Shown here: piece by piece, positions 36,404-44,693 of the stretch
Position numbering within the stretch: position 1 is the stretch's first letter
Layout: every line of letters begins with the position of its first letter
Assembly: GCA_009692155.1 (NCBI GenBank)
Contig: SHZW01000002.1
Coordinates: 62,001-126,000, forward strand
Direction of reading: 5' to 3'
Source of the DNA: Nitrospiraceae bacterium
GTDB lineage: Bacteria > Nitrospirota > Nitrospiria > Nitrospirales > Nitrospiraceae
DNA: 64,000 nt
Notes under the pieces: model-generated
What the model saw: only the letters and a program-made list of their open reading frames with translations
What the model was told of the DNA's origin: nothing
The model's database searches: none
Program-made: the position numbers and the translations under genes

Positions 36404-37804
36404 TCACACGGTTTCAAACGGTGTTCCGAAGCCGTGATAGGCGACGGAGCGGGTTTCAGGCATGCTCGCTTCCGCGTGCGCGGCCGTGCTGGAGGCATCC
36501 ACCCATGGCAGCGCGACGAACGTGTTCCATGAACCGCACCGGCTGCACCGGCCGGACCAGTCCGAAGATTCGTGCTGGCAGTGGGTGCAGAGATACGGAA
36601 CCACGACCCGCTTCTTGAACCCCAGGGCCTTCTTCAATTCCTCCACCGCCAGGTCCATGAGCTGCTTGCGCAGGTACAGATTGGCCATGATCTTGTGGTA
36701 ATCGGCCATCTGGTCCGACGGGCCTTCCAGGCTGGAGAGGAGGTCGTAGGCTTCATCCACCATCTCCAGGCGGTAGTAGAGCTTGCCCAGATAAAACTTC
36801 AGCACGGGATTGCGCGGATCGCGTTGCGAGGCGTGCTGGAAAATGCGGATGATTTCGCCGGGCTCTCCCATCTCCAGATAAAGCTCTTCCAGCCGGTGCA
36901 GTAGGATCACGTTGCCGGTTTTGGTGTAGACCTTCTCCAGAATCTCCGCGGCGTTTTTCGTTTTGCCTTCCTGGATAAGAATCTCGCCCATGCCGATGTA
37001 GGCCGGCAGGAATTGTTTGTCCCGCTTGATGGTGGCGCGGAAATAATGGCGGGCCTTGTCCGGCTGCCCCCGTTCCAACAGATGGCGGCCCACTTCGTAG
37101 GTCAGCCCGACGAGCACGTCGCCTTCCTTCTGTTGGTCGGCTTCCGACAGGTGCGCCTTCATCAGGCGGTGCTGGATCTCCAACGCGTCGTTCCAGGATT
37201 CCAGCCGGATATGCAGGTCCCGCTTGCCCATGAGTGCGGTGAGATTGGCGGAGTCCAGCTTGAGAATGTCCCGGAGCACTTGCAGCGCCTCCTCGAAGCG
37301 CTTGGCGCCCTCCAGATCCTTGGCCAGCGCGAGCAGTACCTCGATGTTGCCGTCTTCGATGCTGCGGGCTTTGCGGTGCAGCCGGATGGCTTCCGTAAAG
37401 TTTTTATCGGTCCGATAGATGTTTCCCAGCCACAGCAGGGAATCGACATGGTTGGGATCCTGCGCCAGCGCTTTCTGGAACAGGCCGATCGCTTCGGACG
37501 TCCGTTTCGACAGGAACGCGTGCGTGCCCTCGCGGTGCAGGGCCGTCACTTTTTCCTCGCGCCGGCGCAGGCGTCCGCTCCGCCAGTTCATGATGGCGTG
37601 CGCGGTTTCTCGGATACCGACGATCGCCGTGACGAGCCCGGCGCCGATGGCCATGGCCAGCAGAACCAGCGAGGCCAGGCTGAACTTATGCCCGACGGTG
37701 GAGCTGAATCGCAGCGTGATGGCGCCGGGGTTCAGTTCGCGGAAGTGATCGTAGAGCACGCTGGCGACGATCACGAGGAAGACTGTCAGCAACAATCGCA
37801 ACAT
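36404..37804 (-). CDS. lapB: LapB-like TPR protein with LapA-type membrane domain
   Basis: Envelope homeostasis protein: LapB controls the stability of LpxC and so the rate of LPS synthesis. The 466-residue product starts with two membrane helices (residues about 1-20 and 43-65) around ITLRFSSTVGHKFSLASLVLL, resembling the separate LapA protein. About nine TPR units follow (residues 85-390), then a rubredoxin-like metal site with CTHC...CSRC spacing (about 405-430). E. coli LapB has only one helix, with LapA in a separate gene, so this looks like a LapA-LapB fusion. The C-terminal ~40 residues are unmatched. Confidence 0.85.
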   Translation of the reverse strand: MLRLLLTVFLVIVASVLYDHFRELNPGAITLRFSSTVGHKFSLASLVLLAMAIGAGLVTAIVGIRETAHAIMNWRSGRLRRREEKVTALHREGTHAFLSKRTSEAIGLFQKALAQDPNHVDSLLWLGNIYRTDKNFTEAIRLHRKARSIEDGNIEVLLALAKDLEGAKRFEEALQVLRDILKLDSANLTALMGKRDLHIRLESWNDALEIQHRLMKAHLSEADQQKEGDVLVGLTYEVGRHLLERGQPDKARHYFRATIKRDKQFLPAYIGMGEILIQEGKTKNAAEILEKVYTKTGNVILLHRLEELYLEMGEPGEIIRIFQHASQRDPRNPVLKFYLGKLYYRLEMVDEAYDLLSSLEGPSDQMADYHKIMANLYLRKQLMDLAVEELKKALGFKKRVVVPYLCTHCQHESSDWSGRCSRCGSWNTFVALPWVDASSTAAHAEASMPETRSVAYHGFGTPFETV

Positions 37805-37813
37805 AGGCTTTCG

Positions 37814-38224
37814 TTACCCTCGTGCCCGCGCCGGCTTGGTCCGCGAGGGACGTGCGGTGCCTGCTGCAGGCGCCGGAGGGTTGTCCGACAGCAGGACGCG
37901 TGTGGCATCCCCCCACAGCCGCTCCAGCGCATAGTGAGCCCGAACATCCGTCCTGAAAATATGGACGATCACGTCCCCGTAATCCAACAGGACCCACTGC
38001 GATGTAGATGTACCTTCAATGCTGAGCGGGCGGATACGTTGTTGGGCCAGGCTGCCGTCAATATGGTCTGCAATCGCGCGCACCTGCCGGTCGGACCCTC
38101 CCGAGCAGAGCACCAAATAATCGGCAACGGAGGTGAGTTTTCCGACGTCGAGCACCACGATGTCCTCGGCCTTTTTGTCGAGCGACGCGGCGGCGATGGC
38201 GATGGCTTTAGCCTTTGATTCCAG
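37814..38224 (-). CDS. rsfS: Ribosomal silencing factor RsfS
   Basis: Binds ribosomal protein L14 and blocks subunit joining under starvation. The core is complete: KKAEDIVVLDVGKLTSVADYLVLCSGGSDRQVRAIADHID...GTSTSQWVLLDYGDVIVHIFRTDVRAHYALERLWGDA. The start is a puzzle. The first common start codon in frame is a GTG ending at 38158, but that would delete the conserved N-terminal helix (LESKAKAIAIAAASLDKKAED). Only CTG codons (ending 38224 and 38233) are available between there and the upstream stop, with AAGAGGA just before them. A CTG start is assumed here. The gene overlaps the end of nadD. A Pro/Ala/Arg-rich tail closes the protein. Confidence 0.85.
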   Translation of the reverse strand: MESKAKAIAIAAASLDKKAEDIVVLDVGKLTSVADYLVLCSGGSDRQVRAIADHIDGSLAQQRIRPLSIEGTSTSQWVLLDYGDVIVHIFRTDVRAHYALERLWGDATRVLLSDNPPAPAAGTARPSRTKPARARG

Positions 38225-38900
38225 GACGATCAGGTTCCTCTTGATAGAGTCTGACGCGCATTATATAGGATTCAACGGGGGCAGGCAACAACGAGGCGAT
38301 GCTCATCCGGCTGCGAAGCCGCTGCCGGATGTCCGAGGCCGAGATATCGCACGGCGGAAGGCAGACGCAAGTCAGGTGGGTGCCTCCCGGCAACGGCACG
38401 TCGAGCCGGTCCTGCGTCCGGCGATCCAGGGATTCGAGCGCCTGGCGTGAAATGGCCGGCAATGGAGGACGATCGGCCAGCGGCGTAAAAGACGCGCCGG
38501 TTCTTGACATGACGATGAAGTGGCAGAGGCGCAGCAAGTCTGGAGCCTGTCTCCAACTGGGAAACTCCAGGAAGGCGTCGAGCCCGATGATGAAGGACAG
38601 GTCCGCGGTCGATCCATAGTGGTCGCGGAGCGCCCGGACGGTGTCGACCGAATAGGACTTCGCCGCCCGACGGACCTCGATGTCGGACACGGCGAAGGCG
38701 GGATCGGCGGCAATGGCCAGCCGAACCATCTCCAGGCGATGCGATGCGGGCGCCAGATTATCGTGTGGTTTGTGCGGCGGCTCGCCGGTCGGAATGAACA
38801 GGATTTGATCCAGGGCGAGGCGCTCTCTGATTTGCGCCGCAATCGTCAGGTGGCAACGGTGGATGGGATTGAACGTGCCGCCGAATAAACCAATATGCAT
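38208..38900 (-). CDS. nadD: Nicotinate-nucleotide adenylyltransferase
   Basis: Forms deamido-NAD from nicotinate mononucleotide and ATP. 230 residues of nucleotidyltransferase fold. HIGLFGGTFNPIHRCHL (the GGTFxPxHxGH signature, with Cys replacing the usual Gly before His), FIPTGEPPHK, VSDIEVRRAAKSYSVDTVRAL, FIIGLDAFLEFPSW, and DISASDIRQRL (SxxxIR-type) are all in the expected order. It overlaps rsfS, a common bacterial pairing. A MITE-like element lies 60 bases upstream. Confidence 0.95.
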   Translation of the reverse strand: MHIGLFGGTFNPIHRCHLTIAAQIRERLALDQILFIPTGEPPHKPHDNLAPASHRLEMVRLAIAADPAFAVSDIEVRRAAKSYSVDTVRALRDHYGSTADLSFIIGLDAFLEFPSWRQAPDLLRLCHFIVMSRTGASFTPLADRPPLPAISRQALESLDRRTQDRLDVPLPGGTHLTCVCLPPCDISASDIRQRLRSRMSIASLLPAPVESYIMRVRLYQEEPDRPGIKG

Positions 38901-38960
38901 AGATTGTAGCGAGTAGCTGATAGCGAATAGCTCAGAATTCTTGTTCTGGCTGCTGGCTAT
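38899..38960. repeat. Iterated-word locus, word AGCGAATAGCT
   Basis: GTAGCGAGTAGCTGATAGCGAATAGCTCAGAATTC followed by TTGTTCTGGCTGCTGGCTATTAG. It abuts the MITE-like element on its right and shares its word with loci at 29552 and 45610. Confidence 0.65.
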
Positions 38961-38962
38961 TA

Positions 38963-39172
38963 GCCCGCATAATTCATGACGGCTTCTACTGTAACCGCCG
39001 ATACGCCGCTACGACAAGCCTGGCCGCTGGCTCGGCGCGTCCAGGCGGGCGGGCTCGCCGCTCGGTCGGTCCACAGCCTGTTCAAGGCTGCCTCCCTTCC
39101 TCGCGGCTCCACGCGCCCGTCTCGCCAGACGTCTCAGCGGTTTCGTCACGAACCCTCATGAATAATGCGGGC
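38963..39172 (+). repeat. MITE-like element, copy 3
   Basis: 210 bp, the best-preserved copy: left end GCCCGCATAATTCATGA, right end TCATGAATAATGCGGGC, with TA on both outer sides. Interior homologous to copies at 8264 and 10027 (CTTCTACTGTAACCGCC, GATACGCCGCTACGACAAGCC). No transposase within it. Confidence 0.85.
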
Positions 39173-39189
39173 TAGCTAGTTACTGCCTG

Positions 39190-40311
39190 CTAAAGTATCA
39201 CCAAATTATCCCTGTGGATCGCTTCTTCATATTCCTGTGCCCCGACGGCTTTTTGAATCTCGGAGGTCTTGAGTCCCTTGATTTTCTTGAGCACGTCCGC
39301 CTGGAAATTGACCAGTCCCTTCGCGATCTCCTTGCCCTGGCGGTCGGTGCAGGTCACCGCATCGCCCGGACTGAAGTCGCCGGTCACGGCGGTGATGCCG
39401 GAGGGAAGCAGGCTCTTGCCCCTGCGCACGAGGGCTTCGACGGCGCCGTCATCGAGCGCGAGCTGACCTTTCACGCGGAGCGTGAAGGCGATCCAGTGCT
39501 TGCGGCTGGTCAGCCGCTTGCCTTTCGGCAGGACCAGCGTACCGGCCTCGGCGCCGTCGAATACGGAGGGCAGGAGACCGGCCTGCTCGCCGCTCATGAT
39601 CAAGGTTGCGCCGCCGTACTCGGCGACTTTCTTGGCCGCCTGAATCTTCGTGGCCATCCCGCCGGTCCCTTCAAAGCTCTGCGTGGCGCCGGCGCGCCGT
39701 TCGATGTCCTTCGTGACGTCGGTGACGATCGGAATGAGCGTGGCGGATTTATTTTTGCGGGGATCTTCCGTATAGAGCCCTGCCACGTCGGATAGAATCA
39801 CCAGCAGGTCGGCGTCCACCAGGTGGGCCACCTGCGCCGCCAGGTTGTCGTTGTCGCCGAAACGAATCTCGTCCACGGCGACCGTGTCGTTCTCGTTGAT
39901 GATTGGAATCACCCCGAACCCGATCAGCGCCGCGAGCGTATGGCGGGCGTTCATGAACCGCTTCCGGTCTGCCAAATCCTGATGCGTCAGCAGGACTTGC
40001 GCGATTTTTTGACCCAGCGGCTCGAAGGCTTTTTCGTAGGCCCACATGAGCCGGCTTTGCCCGACGGCGGCGGCCGCCTGCTTTTCCGGCAGGTTTTTGG
40101 GGTAGGCTGTGAGGCCGAGTTTCTGGATGCCGGAGACGATCGCGCCGGATGAAACGACGAGCACTTCGCGTCCGTTTTTTTTCAGCGCGGCAATGTCGGC
40201 GGCGAACTGCTCGATCCGCTCGGGGCGCAGGCCGGTGCCCTTGGACGCCACCAGGCTGCTTCCGATTTTGACGACCACCCGCCGGGCGTCTTTTAAGATA
40301 CGGTCTCGCAT
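39190..40311 (-). CDS. proB: Glutamate 5-kinase
   Basis: First step of proline synthesis. 373 residues: amino-acid kinase domain (VVKIGSSLVASKGTGLRP, IPIINENDTVAVDEIRFGDNDNLAAQVAHLVDADLLVILSD, GGMATKIQAAKKVAEYGG) followed by a C-terminal PUA domain (GKSLLPSGITAVTGDFSPGDAVTCTD). The start overlaps the obgE end by 19 bases. The order obgE-proB-nadD is common in many bacteria. Confidence 0.97.
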   Translation of the reverse strand: MRDRILKDARRVVVKIGSSLVASKGTGLRPERIEQFAADIAALKKNGREVLVVSSGAIVSGIQKLGLTAYPKNLPEKQAAAAVGQSRLMWAYEKAFEPLGQKIAQVLLTHQDLADRKRFMNARHTLAALIGFGVIPIINENDTVAVDEIRFGDNDNLAAQVAHLVDADLLVILSDVAGLYTEDPRKNKSATLIPIVTDVTKDIERRAGATQSFEGTGGMATKIQAAKKVAEYGGATLIMSGEQAGLLPSVFDGAEAGTLVLPKGKRLTSRKHWIAFTLRVKGQLALDDGAVEALVRRGKSLLPSGITAVTGDFSPGDAVTCTDRQGKEIAKGLVNFQADVLKKIKGLKTSEIQKAVGAQEYEEAIHRDNLVIL

Positions 40312-41312
40312 GCAGCCCTCAATGTCGCCACGCGTTCGCCCACGTGCTGGACCAGAGTATCCAGTCCTGTGCGCGTGGCGGACGAGATGGCAAAGAACTT
40401 GATGCGTTTCTTCTTGCAGAAGGCTTTCAACTCCTCCAGCCGTTTGCCGTTGCCTTTAACGTCGAGCTTGGTGCCGACGACGGCGAACGGCCTCGCCTTC
40501 AGGGCGGAGGCGTAGGACGCCAATTCGTTCCGAAGGGTCTCGAAGCTCGTCACCGGATCCTCGGCCCATTCCGAAATGTCCACCAGGTGGAGCAGGAACG
40601 ACGTCCGCTCGATATGCCGGAGAAATTGCGTGCCCAGGCCCTTGCCCTCGTGCGCGCCCTCGATCAAGCCGGGAATGTCGGCCACGACAAAGCTGGACTC
40701 CTCCCCCCAGGAGACGACGCCAAGATTAGGCACCAGCGTGGTGAAGGGATAGTCGGCAATCTTCGGCCGCGCCGCCGAAATGGCCGCGATCAGCGTGGAC
40801 TTGCCCGCGTTCGGAAACCCGACCAGGCCGACGTCGGCCAGCAGTTTGAGTTCCAGATGCAGCCAGCGTTCTTCGCCGGATCCGCCCGGATCGGCGCGGG
40901 TCGGTACCTGAACGGTCGACGTCGCAAAATTCGAGTTGCCGCGTCCGCCGCGTCCGCCTCGCGCGATGATATGCGATTGCCCTTCGACAGTCAGGTCGGC
41001 CAGGAGTTCGCCCGTGTGTTCATCCTTGACGATCGTCCCCAGCGGCACGCGGATGACGACGTCCGGCGCTGTCTTTCCATGGCACCGGGCGCCTCCGCCT
41101 GGTTCGCCGTCCTTGGCCTCGTAGTGCTGCTGATAGCGGAGGTCCAGCAGTGTGGTCAGCCGGCGCGAAGCCACCATCACCACGTGGCCGCCGTTTCCGC
41201 CGTCGCCGCCGTCAGGTCCCCCCCGCGGAACGAACTTCTCCCGGCGGAAGCTGCACGCGCCGTTGCCGCCGCGGCCGGCTTTCACGAAAATTTTAACGTC
41301 ATCAACAAACAT
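40293..41312 (-). CDS. obgE: Obg-family GTPase
   Basis: Ribosome-associated GTPase of 339 residues. The glycine-rich Obg fold (residues 1-158; GGPDGGDGGNGGHV, GGRGGRGN) is followed by a G domain with G1 GFPNAGKST, G3 DIPGLIEGAH and G4-like TKLD. L21, L27 and Obg form the usual ribosome-assembly cluster here, separated from L27 by a 243-base spacer containing an inverted-repeat element. Confidence 0.97.
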   Translation of the reverse strand: MFVDDVKIFVKAGRGGNGACSFRREKFVPRGGPDGGDGGNGGHVVMVASRRLTTLLDLRYQQHYEAKDGEPGGGARCHGKTAPDVVIRVPLGTIVKDEHTGELLADLTVEGQSHIIARGGRGGRGNSNFATSTVQVPTRADPGGSGEERWLHLELKLLADVGLVGFPNAGKSTLIAAISAARPKIADYPFTTLVPNLGVVSWGEESSFVVADIPGLIEGAHEGKGLGTQFLRHIERTSFLLHLVDISEWAEDPVTSFETLRNELASYASALKARPFAVVGTKLDVKGNGKRLEELKAFCKKKRIKFFAISSATRTGLDTLVQHVGERVATLRAACETVS

Positions 41313-41325
41313 GGCTCACCAGTAT

Positions 41326-41451
41326 CAGGATGTTGAAAAAGGCCTCCAGCTTTGTTCTCGCATCGCTTCCATCCTGCGACGTACATAGAAACAGTACGTC
41401 TCGTCTGTTCGCTCGCTGCGGCATCGCCGGAAGACCTTTTTGAACATCCTG
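41326..41451. repeat. 126-bp inverted-repeat element with nested hairpin
   Basis: Left end CAGGATGTTGAAAAAGGCC (from 41326) and right end GACCTTTTTGAACATCCTG (to 41451) are inverted copies with few mismatches over about 22 bases. Inside lies a second hairpin, GACGTAC-ATAGAAACA-GTACGTC. The element fills the obgE-rpmA spacer; no ORF is recognised. The remaining spacer to 41555 shows nothing else. Confidence 0.7.
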
Positions 41452-41555
41452 CGAGACAACACGAAAAAGACCAATCTCGCCGCCTGAACGCGGCTGGAAG
41501 AGGAGAATACCGTAATTAGTTGAAGACTGGAAGAGAAGCCGCGTGCGGGACGGGA

Positions 41556-41813
41556 TTAAGAAGCAGCCGGGTAGACGCTGACCCGCTTCCGGGCGGGCCT
41601 TCCCTCGAACTTGATGACGCCGGTGATGCGGGCAAAGAGCGTGTGGTCCTTGCCGATGCCGACGTTGAAGCCGGGGAAGAATTTCGTGCCGCGCTGACGG
41701 ACGATGATCGAGCCGGCCGGCACCATTTCGCCGCCGTACGCCTTGACGCCGAGATACTGGGGATTGCTATCCCGGCCGTTTCTCGATGACCCGCCGCCTT
41801 TATTTGTTGCCAT
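41556..41813 (-). CDS. rpmA: 50S ribosomal protein L27
   Basis: 85-residue large-subunit protein at the peptidyl-transferase centre. The N-terminus [29 protein letters not shown] is canonical, with the flexible tail that reaches the tRNA acceptor; [24 protein letters not shown] completes the core. Starts 20 bases after rplU. Confidence 0.98.
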   Translation of the reverse strand: MATNKGGGSSRNGRDSNPQYLGVKAYGGEMVPAGSIIVRQRGTKFFPGFNVGIGKDHTLFARITGVIKFEGRPARKRVSVYPAAS

Positions 41814-41833
41814 GGTCTAGTCCTTTGCGCGCA

Positions 41834-42145
41834 CTAGGCTGTGATGCCGGTGATGCGGAGTTTCGTAAAGCCCTGCCGATGGCCCTTCGTGCGCCGGTAG
41901 TTCTTCCGACGATGCTTCTTGAAGATCGTGATCGAACGCGTGCGGTCCTGGTTGACGATTTCCGCCGTCACCGTGGCTTTGTCCACCCAGGGCTTGCCAA
42001 TCTGGAGGCCCTTGTCGCCATGGACGAGGCAGACCTGCTTCAGTTCGATGGTCCCGCCCACATCCCCAGGAAGGGACTCGACTTGGACGACTTCGCCGGG
42101 CTGAACCCGGTATTGTTTTCCACCTGTTTGAATGATCGCGTACAT
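41834..42145 (-). CDS. rplU: 50S ribosomal protein L21
   Basis: 103 residues: MYAIIQTGGKQYRVQPGEVVQVESLPGDVGGTIEL and the C-terminal KKHRRKNYRRTKGHRQGFTKLRITGI are diagnostic. Preceded by GAAGAGGATCAG as ribosome-binding region and a promoter at 42168-42197. Confidence 0.98.
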   Translation of the reverse strand: MYAIIQTGGKQYRVQPGEVVQVESLPGDVGGTIELKQVCLVHGDKGLQIGKPWVDKATVTAEIVNQDRTRSITIFKKHRRKNYRRTKGHRQGFTKLRITGITA

Positions 42146-42167
42146 CTGATCCTCTTCGGAGCCTTGT

Positions 42168-42197
42168 TTTGTAACACAGGCCTTTTCGGGGTGTCAA
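42168..42197 (-). promoter_or_regulatory. Promoter of rplU-rpmA
   Basis: TTGACA (42192-42197), 18-base spacer, TACAAA (42168-42173) on the minus strand, about 20 bases before the rplU start codon. Confidence 0.65.
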
Positions 42198-42296
42198 GCG
42201 CACGCAGGGCTTTGATTTATGGTGCTTTGAGCCGCTTCACAGGGCTAGGGCAGAGGCGTATTATGCGGCGAGTGTTTTGCGAATGGATAGAAGGCC

Positions 42297-42761
42297 ATGA
42301 GCGATTGCGGCAAGAGACAGTTCATCGTCGTTATCGGTTTAGCCTTGTTGCTCAGTATGGACAGCGTGGTAACTGCCAGTGAGCGATTCACGGTGACGAT
42401 GAATGGCGAGGCGGTCAAAGATAACAAAACCGGTCTGGTCTGGGAGCAGGCGCCGGATCGCGATTTCGATGTCTGGGGCGCGTCCGTCGCGCGCTGCTCG
42501 ACCAAGACCGTCAGCGATCAACAAACATGGCGCGCGCCGACGAAAGACGAACTGGCGACGCTCATCGATCCTGAGCGCAACGACCCCTCACTGCCGGAAG
42601 GTCATCCCTTTTCGAATATCCGCTCAGACATCTTCTGGTCCTCGACGCCGCACGCCACGGACGATATTCTGGCCTACTATGTGAGCTTCTTTACGGGGAA
42701 GGTGATTTCGGATCAGAAATCCCAGACTCGGCGGATGTGGTGTGTGCTTGGGGGAAAGTAG
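42297..42761 (+). CDS. DUF1566 domain secreted protein
   Basis: 154-residue exported protein. A signal peptide (about residues 1-27, FIVVIGLALLLSMDSVVTA) is followed by a single DUF1566/Lcl-type domain: VKDNKTGLVWEQAPD...TWRAPTKDELATLIDPERNDPSLPEGHPFSNIRSDIFWSSTPHATDD...YVSFFTGKV. Such domains have a C-type-lectin-like fold and occur in surface proteins; the ligand is unknown. It is divergent from rplU and convergent with the kinase gene. Confidence 0.85.
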   Translation: MSDCGKRQFIVVIGLALLLSMDSVVTASERFTVTMNGEAVKDNKTGLVWEQAPDRDFDVWGASVARCSTKTVSDQQTWRAPTKDELATLIDPERNDPSLPEGHPFSNIRSDIFWSSTPHATDDILAYYVSFFTGKVISDQKSQTRRMWCVLGGK

Positions 42762-42764
42762 GAT

Positions 42765-42815
42765 TGGGCGATCTGGTGATCTGGCGAAGTTTCGGAGAAA
42801 TCACCAAATCGCTGC
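42765..42815. repeat. Iterated-word quasi-palindrome, word GATCTGGTGATCTGG
   Basis: GATTGGGCGATCTGGTGATCTGGCGAAG then GAGAAATCACCAAATCGC. Same word family as 26334. It occupies the convergent spacer between the DUF1566 gene and the kinase gene. Confidence 0.7.
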
Positions 42816-44491
42816 TCAGAGTTGATTTAATTGGAAGCGGTAGTACAGTCCCAGCCCGTTGCCTTCCAATAGATGAGTCGGCGTCGTGATAGAACCACCC
42901 TGAACGGCAAAACTGCCCCGATGCTGGCCCACCGTCAGCTTGGCTTGAAGCTGCGGTAAGTTGCTCAATAACTTCTCGTCCGTGCCTGGGCCGACGCTGC
43001 CGATCAACGACAAGAGGCCGATCGGATCGCTGAGCCGCCGGATCGGATCGGATGTGGCGATGACGATGACTTCGCTTTGCCCGGCCTTGTCGTTGAGAGA
43101 AAACCATCCTCGTACGCTGTTGGGGGCGGGGAGCCAGAGTTCCGTGCCGGCCAGCACGGGATTCTCCTGCGGCGTGACGGCAGGACTGGGAAACAGCCTG
43201 GTCACTTCACCCGAAGACGAGACTCGCAGCACATAGACATAGGTCGTGTCTTTCGGCTTGACGTAGACCGCCATCCGGTCGCCCGGCAGGAGCGAATCGC
43301 CCTGTTTCAGCACGGACGGTGTGCCCTGCTGGACCTGCCTCAGCACGCCCAGATGAATCGCCACGGTCGGCATCAGTGTGGCTTTGGCGATGGGCCAGCC
43401 AAGCCAGCCGACTGCCGGCAGCACGACAAGCATCAGCCCCGCGATCAACGACGATTTCTTGCCGCCTTTTCTGGATCTCCTGGTCGTGCCCTCTTCCGCG
43501 TCCTGTTCTACCGGCTGTGCCGGTTCGTTGACCTTCAATGCGAGGCCGCCGCTTGAGAACCCCGGTGTTTGCTGGACCGACGGTGTCGGGGTTGCGCGTG
43601 GCGCCGATGTCGCGAGGCGGGGCGTCGTCGGAGCTTGTGGTGGTTCGGTGGCTTGAGGCTGCGTGAGCGCTTTCTGCAGCGCCTTCTCCATCTCGATCCC
43701 ACGGGCAAAGCGATCGTTAGGATTTTTGGCCAATGCTCTCATGACCACGCGGCTGAGCGCAGGAGGAATGACGCCGGGCCTCACGTCCGCCGGCGGTACC
43801 GGCGTGTTGGGGGCCAGCGCGGCCGTCATGATCGCGGGCAGCGATTCGCCGGGGAACGCCTTCTGGCTGGTGAGCAGCTCGTAGAGAACAACTCCAAGCG
43901 AGAACAAATCGGAGCGCCCGTCGACAACTTCCCCGCGCCACTGCTCGGGCGACATGTAGTGGGGCGTGCCCAGGATGGCCTGTGCCTGGGTCATGTTGGC
44001 GCCTTGCAGCCGGGCGACGCCGAAATCCACGAGCTTCGGGGTCAGGGAGTCCACGTCCACGAGAATGTTCGCCGGCTTGATATCACGATGGACGACGCCG
44101 GCCTGCGCCGCGTAATCGAGCGCGTTGGCCACATGGCCGACCAGGGTGACCGTCTCCTGAAAGCTCAGGATTTTCTGCGTGTGCAATGATCCCAGCGGCA
44201 CGCCCTGGATGAATTCCATGACGATGAACGTCCGGCCGGTGGCCGCATCGTCGTCCACGTCGTAGACCGACACGATATTGAGGTGCTTGAGCGCGCGGCT
44301 GATTTTGACTTCCCGCACAGCCGCTTAAGTTCTTCGCTGGTCGCGGGATCCTTGGGGTCTGCCAGCAGCACCTTGATGGCGACGTCCATCTCGAGGCGGG
44401 TGTCCCACCCGCGATAGACCACGCCCATGGCGCCCTGGCCGAGAGTGCCGCGAATCTCGTAACGACCTATTTTCTGTGGTTGATCAGGCAT
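42816..44491 (-). pseudogene. Ser/Thr protein kinase, single-base frameshift
   Basis: A Hanks-type kinase with a membrane segment, read as two frames. Frame one (44491 to about 44325): IGRYEIRGTLGQGAMGVVYRGWD, VAIKVLLADPK and EELKRL. Frame two: REVKISRALKHLNIVSVYDV, catalytic HRDIKPANILVD, DFGVAR, GTPHYMSPEQ and APE-like region, then a Pro/Thr linker, a membrane helix (IAGLMLVVLPAVGWLGW) and a 190-residue C-terminal domain resembling DUF4384 (GDRMAVYVKPKDTTYVYVLRVSSSGEVTRLFPS). One base inserted near 44321-44326 would rejoin ELKRL to REVKIS. All catalytic motifs are intact, so sequencing error or a very recent mutation is likely. Confidence 0.87.
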
Positions 44492-44623
44492 AATCGGATT
44501 GAGCGGCGCTACCTTACCTAATTGTTCTCCAGCGAATCAATCTAATATGGGCTCAATGCAGGCCCACTGCAGGCCCGGCGAACGAGGGAGGGTCTGTGGG
44601 TGTGTCATGGTGCGCCGGAATGC

Positions 44624-44653
44624 TTGACGGTTCTTCGGGGGCGCTGTTATAGT
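44624..44653 (+). promoter_or_regulatory. Promoter of ilvE
   Basis: TTGACG (44624-44629), 18-base spacer, TATAGT (44648-44653). Leader of about 35 bases with GAGGAG ribosome-binding sequence before the ATG. Confidence 0.7.
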
Positions 44654-44693
44654 CCGATCCATTCTACGACAGTTTGCGAGGAGCGTGCGCGCG

